Source of the DNA: Uranotaenia lowii
Taxonomy: Eukaryota > Arthropoda > Insecta > Diptera > Culicidae
NCBI RefSeq assembly: GCF_029784155.1
Contig: NC_073693.1
Span: forward strand, 357,569,825-357,633,824
DNA: 64,000 nt
Direction of reading: 5' to 3'
Shown: piece after piece, positions 30,231 to 42,439 of the stretch
Layout of the letters: each line of letters begins with the position of its first letter
Position numbering within the stretch: the first letter of the stretch is position 1
Position numbers and translations under genes: made by a program
Notes under the pieces: generated by a model
Databases searched by the model: none
The model's input: only the letters and a program-made list of their open reading frames with translations
Told to the model about the DNA's origin: nothing

Positions 30231-33200
30231 AGATAACTTTCCATTTGTGTGTTTTTTAATTTTAAATTTCCAATTTTTTTAAATAACATCAGATTTTGAA
30301 TTTTTATGCATTTATGTTATGTGACATTAAAAATAAAAATTCGATTTTAGAATTTTCGTCGGTCTTCTTTAAGTTATTTTGAGGGTAGAATATCGAAACT
30401 TAGAGCCCTTCGAGGCACCCCTAAATCAAATTCTGTTTAGCTGAAATTTCGCAGAGTCCAGTGTTTTTATGCTTCAGCCAATCAAAAATTATATATAGGC
30501 GGATTTTTAATTCGACATAACTATTTTCGCTAACACTTCTATCTATACATATGTCCATCGAAATTGGCAAAAGCATTGATTCCAGTTTAAATGTAAGATT
30601 CACGAATTCAGAAAGTCCCAATTTCATTGCTCAACATCATTGACCGATTTATTGTTCTCAAGTTTATTTATGAGCCGATTGCTAACCTAATTTGGCGAAC
30701 ACTCTCGGAGATAGGTAGGTTGTTGATTTATAAGCCTCACTTAATTCGCTCGACGCAGAGCAAGGTGAAAAAGTAATTGTTCTAAAAGCTATCCATCAGA
30801 GTTTCCATCTCTAGGGGTCAAGCATACGTTTCACCTACTTTCCATAGAATGTTGCCTCTTCAGGTGCAACTTTTTCGAAGGGTCGTAAATAAATTGTAAT
30901 AAAAATTTGTTTTCTCTCCAACACAGATCTAAAGCTTGGACGCTGTCCAAGTATCAATCAAAACAATAAATTGGAAACAGTTAATGTTTGTTGCCACTTT
31001 TAATTAAGATCTTTTGAAAAAGATGTATAAACATTTACTTTATGATGCACCTCGAGCCTCATACAAAAGCCGAAAGTGTTCCGACAAAAGCCGCTGAGCC
31101 GGAGATGATCTTGGCAGAAGATGATGATGATCGAATCAACTGAATCATCTGCGAGCAATGAGACGAGCGGGATGATTCATGAAATGAAAAGAAAAACGAA
31201 ACTAGCTGTACTGTACATAGCAAAAAAGGAAAAAGAAAAAAAAAGCGCACAACTAACTCGAACAGTTTGTTGCCATTAATTCGATCGTTCACCGAGATTC
31301 GTCTCGGGTTTGTTGATGGTGTTGTTGAAGAATGGGTGCAAAGACTAATTGCTACAAATTGCCTACAAATTCCCCCCGAGCAGGTGATCTTGAACAGATC
31401 ACCCGGTTTGATTCCTTTGTGTTTGAGCGAGAATGTTCCTATTCTTTGAGGCCTAAAGAGATGAGAATTTGATTTTTGAAAGTACCAGGGACTGGTAATT
31501 GTGCTAATTGTGTGATTATTATCAATTTGAAATCGTGAACACGCTATTAGGATACAAAAGAAGCTGCTTAAAAAACTAATTTTATTCTTGGATGAGACAA
31601 TCGAGATGATGGCACAAGAAATACTTCGACAAAAAATCAAATTGTATAGTATGTAAAGTTTTGTTGTCTGTTATTGAATGTCTGCATACTGTTAAAAGAT
31701 GCTACATAGCTTGAAAATTTGTTTCGGTGCAAGAAAACAAGCCAATCATGAAATTTATTGGTTCGTAAATGATACATGAAACATATATTAATCATGAACA
31801 TGAAGTTGAGAATAAATTATATAGATTTGCGGTTAATGTTGTTCAACTGACTGCATGTTTGAGTCAAGAACACAGAGATGGGTCACATTTCAAGATATTA
31901 ATTTAAACTTTTTAAATTGACTGAAGTTTACTTTAAAAAATTAGGTTAGATAGTTTACCCAAATTTACCTTTTATCAGGAATCAACCTCGATTCTAAACA
32001 GTTTGCAGTTTAAAAAAGCGAAATGTCCTGGTTTATTTGTCATATTTGTCATGTCAGACCATCGGGAAAAAAAAACTTTATCTAAGATCGAAAATCAAAA
32101 TTTTCAAATAAACAGTTGAAGATTCGTTCAAAAGTTGAATAACATCAATTATAGAGACAGCTTCAAGAATAACAATAAACGCATAAACAACCGAAAGCAT
32201 ATTGTTAGCTGTAACTTTACAAGCCCGTTCAAGGGAGTTCACGTATATCGATTCACCATGACATTGAACCTCACCCATAAGGTAGTCGAAAATTCTTACA
32301 TTATCTATTTGAAGCGAAAAAAAACATAACAACAACAAGAACCACAAACCACACCTGCCTCGAATTCCCAAGGTAGTTTGAAACGCGCACTCCCGCCCCA
32401 CAACCTTCCGGGGGGAGGCAGATGATCCAGCTACAAGAAAATGTTTTATTTTTATGTTGATTACCCTCATCATCCGGCCAGAAAACATGGCCGAGAAGAG
32501 GGAGGAGGGTTGGGATCATCCATCCCCCCGCATTAGCCCACCCTTTACTAAAATTCCCAGAACCGACAGCAAACTGGGAAAGTCTGCCTCTATTTTGCTA
32601 CCCAACATCACTTCGACGTTATTGCTATAACTGTAGCCGTTTATATTTCGTACAACTAGTGGCTTCACGCAATTAACTTATCTTTTGTTTTCGTTTTTGC
32701 TCGTTTTTTTGGGCTAGTCAACTACACTGACTACCGTTTTTTTTTATTATCGTCTACGATTTTACTATGACGTCAACGTTCTGCTTATGAATTGTATCAT
32801 TCTGCCGGAATGTGTTTGGACAACTGTTTATGTTAACGTCACAGTTGCCATACCTGCTCGAACTTTCCGAGCTTCTTTTCCTAGCTGCAAAAGTCCTGTT
32901 TTGGAAACGTCACAAGCGGAACAGTTTTTGGGTAAAATACCAAAAAAAATTTACAAGAGGTCCAATAAGCACATTCACTCGATTGCAAAAACTCTACTTA
33001 TCACTACATTTTGCCAAAAGTTCATTGTCAAGTTCAAAGTCTCTTATCTCAACAGCTGTTTAATGGTTGTTTTCATACGAATGGTTGGTTCCGGCTTCCA
33101 TGAAAAAGCCAGTCTAGAAACAATAAAATAACAGTCAAACTATTGAAACTGTTTTTTCTTTAACTGAAACCATTGTTTATTTTAAACACATTATATTCAA

Positions 33201-33740
33201 AGCTGGTAAAAAGTTTCTTATCTATGAAATTTTGGCAACATCATAAGTTTATTTTTCTTTTAAATTCATTTTGGAAATATCATGCGCTGTTTGCTAAATC
33301 TCTAGATATTTTTTAAAACTATAGAAGTTCGTAGAATCTTTCATTCCTAAATTTTAACTGATAAAAAATTTCCAAAATGCCAAAATTGCAATAATTGTAA
33401 TCCCTGATTTATTTTTCTTTTAAAATTCCCAACCAAGATCGTACCAATTTGAACAATTTACTCAATTCAGCAATTTTAACACATTTGACAATATAGTCAG
33501 TTTGGTCAATTTGGCATTTTTCTCAACTAAACCCTCATCCGACCCTGAAATTTGCAAGAAACTCTGAAAAATTGCAAATTGACAAAACGTTTGTAAAACA
33601 GCTTTCTTCGAAAATTGGTTAAAATATTGTGTTTTTTTTTTTAAATCTAGAGATGCCAAAAGTTGTCAATTTTTGTAAACTTTCCAATCCTCGTTTCAAA
33701 ATTTATCTCTTATTATTTGCCCAATTTAAACGGTTCACTG
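30231..33740. other. Long non-coding stretch, no gene recognised
   Basis: The largest frame (31059-31640, minus, 193 codons) is Ser/Phe-rich and without a recognisable domain. A perfect CRE-type palindrome TGACGTCA is at 32768-32775. A GC-richer patch at 32340-32620 shows no coding signature. Confidence 0.4.
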
Positions 33741-33759
33741 ATTGAAAAGTACTGTTTTT

Positions 33760-35560
33760 TTGTCAATTTTGACAATTTTGACAATTTTGTCAATTTTGAC
33801 ATTTTGACAATTTTGTCAATTTTGACAATTTGAAATTTTGACAATTTTGAAAAGTAATTTAATATAAAAATTTTACAATGGAGAAAAATATAACAATTTT
33901 GACAATTTTGACAATTTTGACAATTTTTTGAACGTGAAAAATTTGACAATGGAGAAAATTTTAACAATTTTGACATTTTTGACAATTTTAACAACTTTGC
34001 GATTTTGTCAATTTTGTCAATTTGTCAATTTTGTCAATTTTGTCAATTTTGACAATTTTGACAATTTTGACAATTTTGACAATTTTGACAATTTTGACAA
34101 TTTTGAAAATTTTGACAATTTTGACAATTTTGACAATTTTGACAATTTTGACAATTTTGACAATTTTGACAATTTTGACAATTTTGACAATTTTGACAAT
34201 TTTGACAATTTTGACAATTTTGACAATTTTGACAATTTTGACAATTGTGACAATTTTGACAATTTTGACAATTTTGACATATTAGACAATTTTGACAATT
34301 TTTACAATTTTTACAATTTTGACAATTTTGACAATTTCGACAATTTTGACAATTTTGACAATTTTGACAATTTTGACAATTTTAACAATTTGACAATTTT
34401 GACAATTTTGACAATTTTGAAAATTTTGACAATTTTGACAATTTTGACAATTTTGACAATTTTGACAATTTTGACAATTTTGACAATTTTGACAATTTTG
34501 ACAATTTTGACAATTTTGACAATTTTGACAATTTTAAGATTTTGACAATTTTAAGATTTTGACAATTTTGACAATTTTGACAATTTTGACCATTTTGACA
34601 ATTTTGACAATTTTGACAATTTTGACAATTTTGACAATTTCGACAATTTTGACAATTTTGACAATTTTGACAATTTTGACAATTTTGACAATTTTGACAA
34701 TTTTGACAATTTTGACAATTTTGACAATTTTGACAATTTTGACAATTTTGACATTTTTGACAATTTTGACAATTTTGACAATTTTGACAATTTTGACAAT
34801 TTTGACAATTTTGACAATTTTGACAATTTTGACAATTTTGACAATTTTGACAATTTTGACAATTTTGACAATTTTGACAATTTTGACAATTTTGACAATT
34901 TTGACAATTTTGACAATTTTGACAATTTTGACAATTTTGACAATTTTGACAATTTTGACAATTTTGACAATTTTGACAATTTTGACAATTTTGACAATTT
35001 TGACAATTTTGACAATTTTGACAATTTTGACAATTTTGACAATTTTGACAATTTTGACAATTTTGACAATTTTGACAATTTTGACAATTTTGACAATTTT
35101 GACAATTTTGACAATTTTGACAATTTTGACAATTTGGACAATTTTGACAATTTTGACAATTTTGACAATTTTGACAATTTTGACAATTTTGACAATTTTG
35201 ACAATTTTGACAATTTTGACAATTTTGACAATTTTGACAATTTTGACAATTTTGACAATTTTGACAATTTTGACAATTTTGTCAATTTTGACAATTTTGA
35301 CAATTTTGACAATTTTGACAATTTTGACAATTTTGACAATTTTGACAATTTTGACAATTTTGACAATTTTGACAATTTTGACAATTTTGACAATTTCGAC
35401 AATTTTGACAATTTTGACAATTTTGACAATTTTGACAATTTTGACAATTTTGACAATTTTGACAATTTTGACAATTTTGACAATTTCGACAATTTTGACA
35501 ATTTTGACAATTTTGACAATTTTGACAATTTTGACATTTTTGAAAATTTTGTACCAACTT
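33760..35560 (+). repeat. Minisatellite array 3a, (GACAATTTT)n
   Basis: About 200 units of GACAATTTT, a different 9-mer from arrays 1 and 2. The section 34550-35540 is nearly perfect; the left part (33760-34030) is degenerate and mixes GTC and GAC units. Long frames of ILT, NFD or KLS triplets are by-products. Confidence 0.97.
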
Positions 35561-35649
35561 ATGACACTATTGACAATTTAGACAATTTTGACTATTTTGA
35601 AAATATTTTCAATTTTGTTAATTTCTACAATCTTTTTAATTTTGCTTAT

Positions 35650-36317
35650 TTTGACAATTTTGTCAATTTTGTCAATTTTGTAAATTTTTGGCAATTTTGG
35701 CTAAATTGGCAATTTTGTCAATTTTGTCGATTTTGTCAATTTGGTCAATTTTGTCAATTTTGTCAACTTTATCAATTTTGTCAATTTTGTCAATTTTGTT
35801 AATTTCGTCAATTTTGTTAATTTTGTCAATTTTGTTAATTTTGTCAATTTTGTAAATTATGTAAATTTTGTAAATTTTGTAAATTTTGTAAATTTTGTCA
35901 ATTTTGTCAATTTTGTCAATTTTATCAATTTTATCAATTTTGTCAATTGTGTCAATTTTGTCAATTTTGTCAATTTTGTCAATTTTGTCGATTTTGTCAA
36001 TTTTGTCAATTTGGTCAAATTTGTTAAATTTTTTAATTTTGTCAATTTTGTCAATTTTGTCAATTTTGTTAATTTTGTCAATTTTGTCAATTGTCATCTT
36101 TGTCATTTTCGTCAATTTCGACAATTTTTTTTAAATTTTGTCAATTTTGAAAATTTTGTCAATTTTGTCATTTTTTTTTTAAATCAAATTTGTCATTTTT
36201 TTACGTTTTGTCAGTTTTGTCAATCTTGTCGATTCTGTCTATTTTGTCAATTTTGTCAATTTTGTCATTTTGTCAATTTTGTCAATTTTGAAAATTTCGA
36301 GAATTTTGTCAATTTTG
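35650..36317 (+). repeat. Minisatellite array 3b, (GTCAATTTT)n
   Basis: Units of GTCAATTTT, one substitution away from array 3a (GAC to GTC) and one away from the TTTTTGTCA unit of array 2b (GTCATTTTT). Less homogeneous than 3a. It is separated from 3a by a degenerate zone at 35540-35650 and ends at the TTAA-flanked insertion at 36322. Confidence 0.95.
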
Positions 36318-36321
36318 TTAA

Positions 36322-37044
36322 GGGGGGGGGGGGTAGGGTCTAACACTTTCAAAAAATCGATTTTTTTTATTTGTTTATTGAAAAAACATTTCAAGAATGT
36401 TGTGTCAAATTTTCAAGTCAATTGAAGCAAAACTGTAGAAATTATAGACCTTTATTTCCTCCTATCTAATACTGCAAGAAAGCAAGAGCAGAAACTTCAA
36501 ACGCGTTTTTCTCGAAAGCACATTTTTAAAGTCCGTGGACATCGTCATTTGAAAACTACTTATCCGATTCTTTTCAAATTTGGAACATATTTTCGACATA
36601 TAAAATACCGGACCCCAACGTTTTTCTTTTTTTTTTTACTTTGGGGAGATTTTACAGATAAAAAAAATGGCGGAACTTTTCATGAAAAATCGTTGTTTTT
36701 ACTTCAAACAGCCACAAAAATTTCATAAAATTTGTTTTAAGTTAAATAAAAACGTTGGGGTCCAGAAAAACATCTATTAAAAATATTTTGCTCGGATTTT
36801 TTGACTTCAGATGATTCTGTGCTGAGATACAGTGTCCACCGCAAATCCTGTTTTCTAAAAGGCATCCTCGAAAGTGCTCCGTCACCGGCTCATTTTTCAA
36901 TATTTTTCTACGAAAAAATAACTAAATGTTCTTTGAACAATGCTTTGTATAATGCAAAAAAATTGAATACATTTGTTTGAACGATAGCTCTAGAAAAAAA
37001 TCGTGAAAATGGTGTTTTTTTTACCCGTTAGACCCTCCCCCCCC
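36322..37044. mobile_element. TTAA-flanked MITE with poly-G terminal inverted repeats (piggyBac-like target)
   Basis: TTAA lies at 36318-36321 and 37045-37048. The left end is 12 Gs followed by TAGGGTCTAAC; the right end is GTTAGACCCT followed by 8 Cs. A second inverted pair lies inside: ggaccccaacgttttt at about 36611 and aaaaacgttggggtcc at about 36749. The element is 723 bp with no transposase. It cuts minisatellite array 3 in two, so it arrived after the array was formed. Confidence 0.85.
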
Positions 37045-37059
37045 TTAAATAAGTAAATT

Positions 37060-37310
37060 CTGTAAAATTAGTCAATTTTGTCAATTTTGTCATATTTGTC
37101 ATATTTGTTATATTTTTCATGTTTTTCATATTTGTCATATTTGTCATGTTTGTCATATTTGTCGTATTTGTCATATTTGCTATATTTGTCATATTTGTCA
37201 ATTTTGTCAATTTTGCCACTTTTGTCATTTGCCATTTGTTTCAATTTTGACAATTTTGTGAATTTAGTCAATATGGTCAATTTTGTCAACTGTGTATTTT
37301 TATTTGAAAT
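37060..37310 (+). repeat. Minisatellite array 3c, degenerate (GTCATATTT)n
   Basis: The right-hand remainder of array 3 beyond the MITE. It begins with GTCAATTTT units and changes to GTCATATTT units (37090-37200), a further one-step variant of the same 9-mer, then fades out with scattered GTCAATTTT units as far as about 37510. Confidence 0.88.
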
Positions 37311-38305
37311 TTTGTCGACCTTATTATGTGTTTTGAGCCTACTTAGTTGAATAATACTAATGAATCGAAATTTAAAAGAATCTTTCGATTGCTTTGATTA
37401 AATTTTATCGATAGATTTTATCGATTTCGTCAATTTGCAAATTTTCTCAATTTTGGTCAATTTTGTTCAATTTTGTCTATTTTGGCAATTATGTCGATTT
37501 CGTCTAACATATCAATTCCGCCAGGATGACTTTAGCTAGGGTGTAAGCATTTTGAGGAAAAGTAGGCAAGGAGTACCAAAAGATTCTCAGCGGCGAAGTG
37601 TGGAGACGGAGCACTTTTTGACAGCCAATTGTGCGCCTACCATGCCTACCATTACGATTACCGGCCACAAGACGGTCGATTCCTTGTTTTGGTATATTAA
37701 CACACCCGTAGCTGTAGGCACCCTGAATTCCGGCAATTTTGTTACTCTTTCCATTTTTTATTTTTTTTCAATTCGGTTAATTTATTTTTAAATTTTGCCA
37801 ATTGTCAGTTCATCAATTTTGATAATTTTGACAATTTTTAAAATATTAACAAAATTACCAACTTCTAAAGTTTTGACACTGTTAACAATTTTGTCAATTT
37901 TTTTTATTACTTACTTATTTATAACGGCTCATACGTTTAAGCTTTCGGAGCCACACTCGTTTTTGTTTTTTTTACTAATGATTACTTAAGTCTAGCACTT
38001 TTTTTAAAAGAAGAAAAGAGAATAGAAAGGGAGAGAATGAAAATAAAAAGAATTATAGACAGAAGTTCTTGTCAATTTTGACTAGTTTTACAATGTTGAC
38101 ATTTGTTTCAATTTGACGAGTGTTTCAATTTAAATGAGTGTGACAGTTTTGACTATTTTGGCAATTTCTAAAATGGTCAATATTTCACCAATATGGATAT
38201 TCTTATTGTTTTGTCAATTTTATGAAGTTTTATTTAATGTTTTAATTTGTTTCTTCTGTGGATTTTTATAATCCGGTTTAAGTTTTTTCGGATAGATTTT
38301 TGCAG
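37311..38305. other. Spacer with scattered satellite units, no gene recognised
   Basis: Residual TTTTGTCAA-like units are visible at 37430-37510, 37790-37900 and 38070-38200. A less AT-rich patch at 37550-37740 has a short frame (RQGVPKDSQRRSVETEHF) without recognisable homology. Confidence 0.35.
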
Positions 38306-38310
38306 TTTAA

Positions 38311-38570
38311 CCACAGAGATCAGACGTACAAGCTAGCCCACGAAACTTGTGTAAAAATCCCAACACCCTTTTTGATTTTTTGTAAATTTATATATGATTA
38401 CGCCTTTTCGAAAACTGGGTAATTTAAAGTTGATTTGTGACTTTTGAACTGCGCAATAGATGGCACTGTTTGTAGTCGATTTCTAACATATTTTTTTGGT
38501 GATAAAATTTGAAATTTTACACACTTTTTTGACGATTTTTTGTTCGAGCTTGTACGTCTGTTCTCTGTGG
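38311..38570. mobile_element. 260-bp MITE with CCACAGAGA...CAGACGTACAAGCT ends
   Basis: The left end ccacagagatcagacgtaca continues agct, and the right end is its inverted match (agcttgtacgtctgttctct, then gtgg) with one mismatch. It is flanked by TTTAA at 38306-38310 and 38571-38575, a probable target duplication (TTAA is contained in it). No ORF. Confidence 0.85.
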
Positions 38571-39139
38571 TTTAACTGTTGTTCAGAATAAAAAAGTTTT
38601 TGCTAGCGTGCAGTACGTCGCTAAAGCACTCTTCAAAGTGGTAGGTAATAAAAGTCGAATGTTTCCTGGAAGCAACCCAATAAATAACACAAATAGTTCC
38701 GACGACCGCATACTTCTTTGCCAGCAGCCCCGTTCATGGCCACAGATCTCGGTTCCTACTTGAGCACGCAATCAATCCTCCATAAAATGCGGAAATAATG
38801 CATGTCACAGTTTTTTTTTCAACTTTCGGGTGGGAAGTATTATTAAACGAAGTAAAATCAATATTGCACCTTGGAACCCACAAGCATTTAATTATAATTT
38901 CGTAATTTGAAACTATTTTTCAGTGTTTAGAGAGTATCTAAAATTTTATTTAAATTCTTTTCAGGAATGTTATAAATATGACAAAGTTCCACCTTTCACA
39001 GTTTATTAAACGAATGTAACACCAAAAAAAAGCTCACTGTCAATCAGCCACATTCCTATTTGGATTATGATGGCGGTTTAATAAATTATTAATATTCCAA
39101 TTCATATCACAGACAAACATCGCACCACACCTCTATTAG

Positions 39140-39427
39140 ATCGACCAGCCAGCAGGCTCATCAGCAAAAAAGCTGGAGCAGCAAAGTGACATCATGAGCT
39201 TGATGAGCGAATTAAATATTAATAGAATTGGCTTGGATGACCACTTTCGGCCGGCACGTAGACGAGAAGGAATCGATAAAACTACGTTGGAATATGCCGA
39301 AGAGAACCAATTTTCGGAAAAGTGGTTGGCTTGATCCACCATCGTATCAACCGTTTTGGATATCACGAAACATAAGCCGACCCGGTTCTCCAATCGATTT
39401 GATCCGGAACACGAGCTGTTGGATTAG
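39140..39427 (+). pseudogene. Candidate terminal coding exon or gene fragment with one in-frame TGA, function unknown
   Basis: I do not recognise this protein. A splice-acceptor-like sequence (cgcaccacacctctattag) precedes 39140. From there 64 codons are open (IDQPAGSSAKKLEQQSDIM, then SELNINRIGLDDHFRPARRR, ending EENQFSEKWLA) up to TGA at 39332-39334. The same frame goes on for 30 more codons (STIVSTVLDITKHKPTRFSN to EHELLD) before TAG at 39425. Composition is charged and protein-like, with GC content well above the flanks. It is either a true last exon ending at the TGA, a pseudogene with one stop, or a readthrough case. No upstream exon was identified. The minus-strand frame at 39136-39393 is probably a shadow. 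Confidence 0.35.
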
Positions 39428-40784
39428 CATTTTTAAAGTTTGCTTCCTTAAGGCTGGAATTATTTTAAGACATCAGCATCGCTTGATTCGAAAAAAATCA
39501 GTTCATTTAACTTTTATTAATTTTTCCCTCCAAAGTTGTCGGTTTGCATCAGGCAGAGGTGCCAAGTATCCTGATTTTTCAGAAGTTGTCCTGATTTTCG
39601 AGAGACTGTCTCAATTTTTAAAAACGCTTGGATGATCTTTATTTTTGAAAAAGGTCTTTAAAATGTACGGAATTGTCTTTCTGTAAATGTATTATCAAAC
39701 CGATTTAACCGATAATACACAAATGTTTTCTTTGATTTAAACTGCAACACAACCAAGATTCTGCGAGCTTCAGTTGCAATCATTAGAGTACAGTACCTGT
39801 ATTTCGCTTTTATCAATGCATATTATTTCTCTCAATCTAGTGGTTTCTGAAGAATCCTGATTATTTTCGCGGTGTTCGCGGTGTAAAATTTTTTGACAAA
39901 ACCTCCTGGCATCTCTATTTGCAGTCATTTTTAAATTTATTCTAGATTCAGTGACTCTGACTATATGCCCTAGGTTGATCTACAAGGAAGATATCCACGT
40001 CAACGAATTATCTCACCTTACAGTTGACATTTCAATATCTAACTATTACTGTTCATGAAGAGTACATACCTGTAAAAAAAAGAGAGAGAAAAAGAAAATT
40101 TGACATTAGCACATAATTTATAATGGCGATAGCTAAGTGGATTAACTGGCTTCGATTATAATTGAGCGTTTGCTGACTAATTACACACGCAAAGCCTACT
40201 TGTTCGTCGATTAAAAAGTATCAATTAGACCTAGTTGCTTGCTGATATCTATTCGATAATAAAGTCAAAAACAATAAAATATATGAGCTTTGAGTGGTTT
40301 TCACCACTATTCACTTCTCTCGACTCGACTGGTTCCGTATAAAATTATCGTCTGCACTTTAAAAAAATATAGTTGTCTCGTCATATTATTTAAATTGCGA
40401 TTATGGAAAGTAGTACCAATTTCCAAATAAACTCTATGGCGATTCAATGACTTGATTTTAAAAAAAAAATTTTGAACTGATGATGAGGAGAGTCTTAACT
40501 AAAAGTGAACCACCTGTAGTGGATCGAAAGATGGCAACATTATTAAATGGTACGTATCGTCCAACGATGATGATGGGTTTGTGATTTACGATCTATGTTG
40601 CTGTGCCATTTCCTCAATAAAAGTAAAGAGCTGTTAAGAGCGAGTGGCATAGCGAGTGTATTTGAAAGCTTTTAAGCTGATTAAACCAATCAATGTGGGT
40701 CACAGCATAAGAAGTGATTTCTTTATTATTACTACATGAATGATATTTTGTTTTTAATTTGATGATGTTGCATTTTTATCAATT
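39428..40784. other. Non-coding spacer, possible old dispersed repeat
   Basis: At about 39553 cagaggtgcca and at about 39907 tggcatctct form a weak inverted pair enclosing repeated 'cctgatttt' words, possibly an old MITE. Otherwise nothing recognised. Confidence 0.3.
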
Positions 40785-42425
40785 TTGTCAATTTTGTCAT
40801 TTTTGTCATTTTTGTCGTTTTTGTCATTTTTGTCATTTTTGTCATTTTTCTAATTTTTGTCATTTTTGTCATTTTTGTCATTTTTGTCATTTTTGTCATT
40901 TATGTCATTAATTTCATATTTTTTTCATTTTTGTCATTTTTGTAATTTTCGCCATTTTTGTAATTTTTGTAATTTTTGTAATTTTTGTAATTCTTGTAAT
41001 TTTTGTCATTTTTGTCATTTTTGTCATTTTTGTCATGTTTGTCATTTTTCTCATTTTTGTCATTTTTGTCATTTTTGCAATTTTTATCATTTTTGTTATT
41101 TTTGTCATTTTTGTCATTTTTGTCATTTTTGTCATTTCTGTCATTTTTGTCATTTTTGTCATTTTTGTCATTTTTGTCATTTTTGTCATTTTTGTCATTT
41201 TTGTCATTTTTGTCATTTTTGTCATTTTTGTCATTTTTGTCATTTTTGTCATTTTTGTCATTTTTGTCATTTTTGTCATTTTTGTCATTTTTGTCATTTT
41301 TGTCATTTTTGTCATTTTTGCCATTTTTGTCATTTTTGTCATTTTTGTCATTTTTGTCATTTTTGTCATTTTTGTCATTTTTGTCATTTTTGTCATTTTT
41401 GTCATTTTTGTCATTTTTGTCATTTTTGTCATTTTTGTCATTTTTGTTATTTTTGTCATTTTTGTCATTTTTGTCATTTTTGTCATTTTTGTCATTTTTG
41501 TCATTTTTGTCATTTTTGTCATTTTTGTCATTTTTATCATTTTTGTAATTTTTGTCATTTTTGTTATTTTTTTCATTTTTGTCATTTTGGGAAATTTTTG
41601 TAATTTTTTGTGATTTTAAACTTTTGTCTTTTTTTTATTTTAGTCATTTTTGTCATTTTGTCATTTTTGTCATTTTTATCATTTTTGTCATTTTTGTCAT
41701 TATTGTCATTTTTGTCATTTTTGTCATTTTTATCATTTTTGTCATTTTTGTAATTTTTGTCATTTTTATCATTTTTGTCATTTTTGTAATTTTTTTTCAT
41801 TTTGGGAAATTTTTGTAATTTTTTGTGATTTTAAACTTTTGTCTTTTTTTTATTTTTGTCATTTTTGTCATTTTGTCATTTTTGTCATTTTTATCATTTT
41901 TGTCATTTTTGTCAATTTTGTCATTTTTGTCATTTTTGTCATTTTTGTCATTTTTGTCATTTTTGTCATTTTTGTCATTTTTGTCATTTTTGTCATTTTT
42001 GTCATTTTTGTCATTTTTGTCATTTTTGTCATTTTTGTCATTTTTGTCATTTTTGTCATTTTTGTCATTTTTGTCATTTTTGTCATTTTTGTCATTTTTG
42101 TCATTTTTGTCATTTTTGTCATTTTTGTCATTTTTGTCATTTTTGTCATTTTTGTCTTTTTTGTCATTTTTGTCATTTTTGTCATTTTTGTCATTTTTGT
42201 CATTTTTGTCATTTTTGTCATTTTTGTCATTTTTGTCATTTTTGTCATTTTTGTCATTTTTGTCATTTTTGTCATTTTTGTCATTTTTGTCTTTTTTGAC
42301 ATTTTTGTCATTTTTGTCATTTTTGTCATTTTTGTCATTGTTGTCATTTTTGTCATTTTTGTCATTTTTGTCATTTTAGCAATTTTTGTCATTTTTGTAA
42401 TTTCTAGTCTTTTATGACCTTCTTT
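40785..42425 (-). repeat. Minisatellite array 4, (TTTTTGTCA)n
   Basis: About 180 units of TTTTTGTCA, the same orientation as array 2b. The homogeneous centres are 41100-41520 and 41930-42290; edges carry variants (gtaattttt, gttattttt, atcattttt). Between the two centres is a tandem duplication of a flank-like segment (about 41575-41700 and 41790-41915, period 215 bp). Confidence 0.97.
41575..41915. repeat. 215-bp tandem duplication inside array 4
   Basis: The non-satellite string gggaaatttttgtaattttt (41589) followed by tgtgattttaaacttttg recurs at 41804 with identical neighbours. Each copy is followed by fresh satellite units. 215 is not a multiple of 9, so this is a higher-order event, not slippage of the basic unit. 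Confidence 0.88.
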
Positions 42426-42439
42426 GTCATTTTTGGTCT

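Noticed and set aside
31059..31640. 193-codon minus-strand frame
   Set aside because: Ser/Phe-rich, no domain, no splice or promoter context; compatible with chance in AT-rich DNA.
33928..35802. Long frames (ILT, NFD, KLS repeats) over array 3
   Set aside because: Same 9-bp phase artefact.
36322..37044. G-run ends read as a G-quadruplex regulatory element
   Set aside because: The G-run is matched by a C-run at the other end and both abut TTAA, so a transposon terminus explains it better.
40857..42417. Frames of 147-255 codons over array 4
   Set aside because: Same 9-bp phase artefact.
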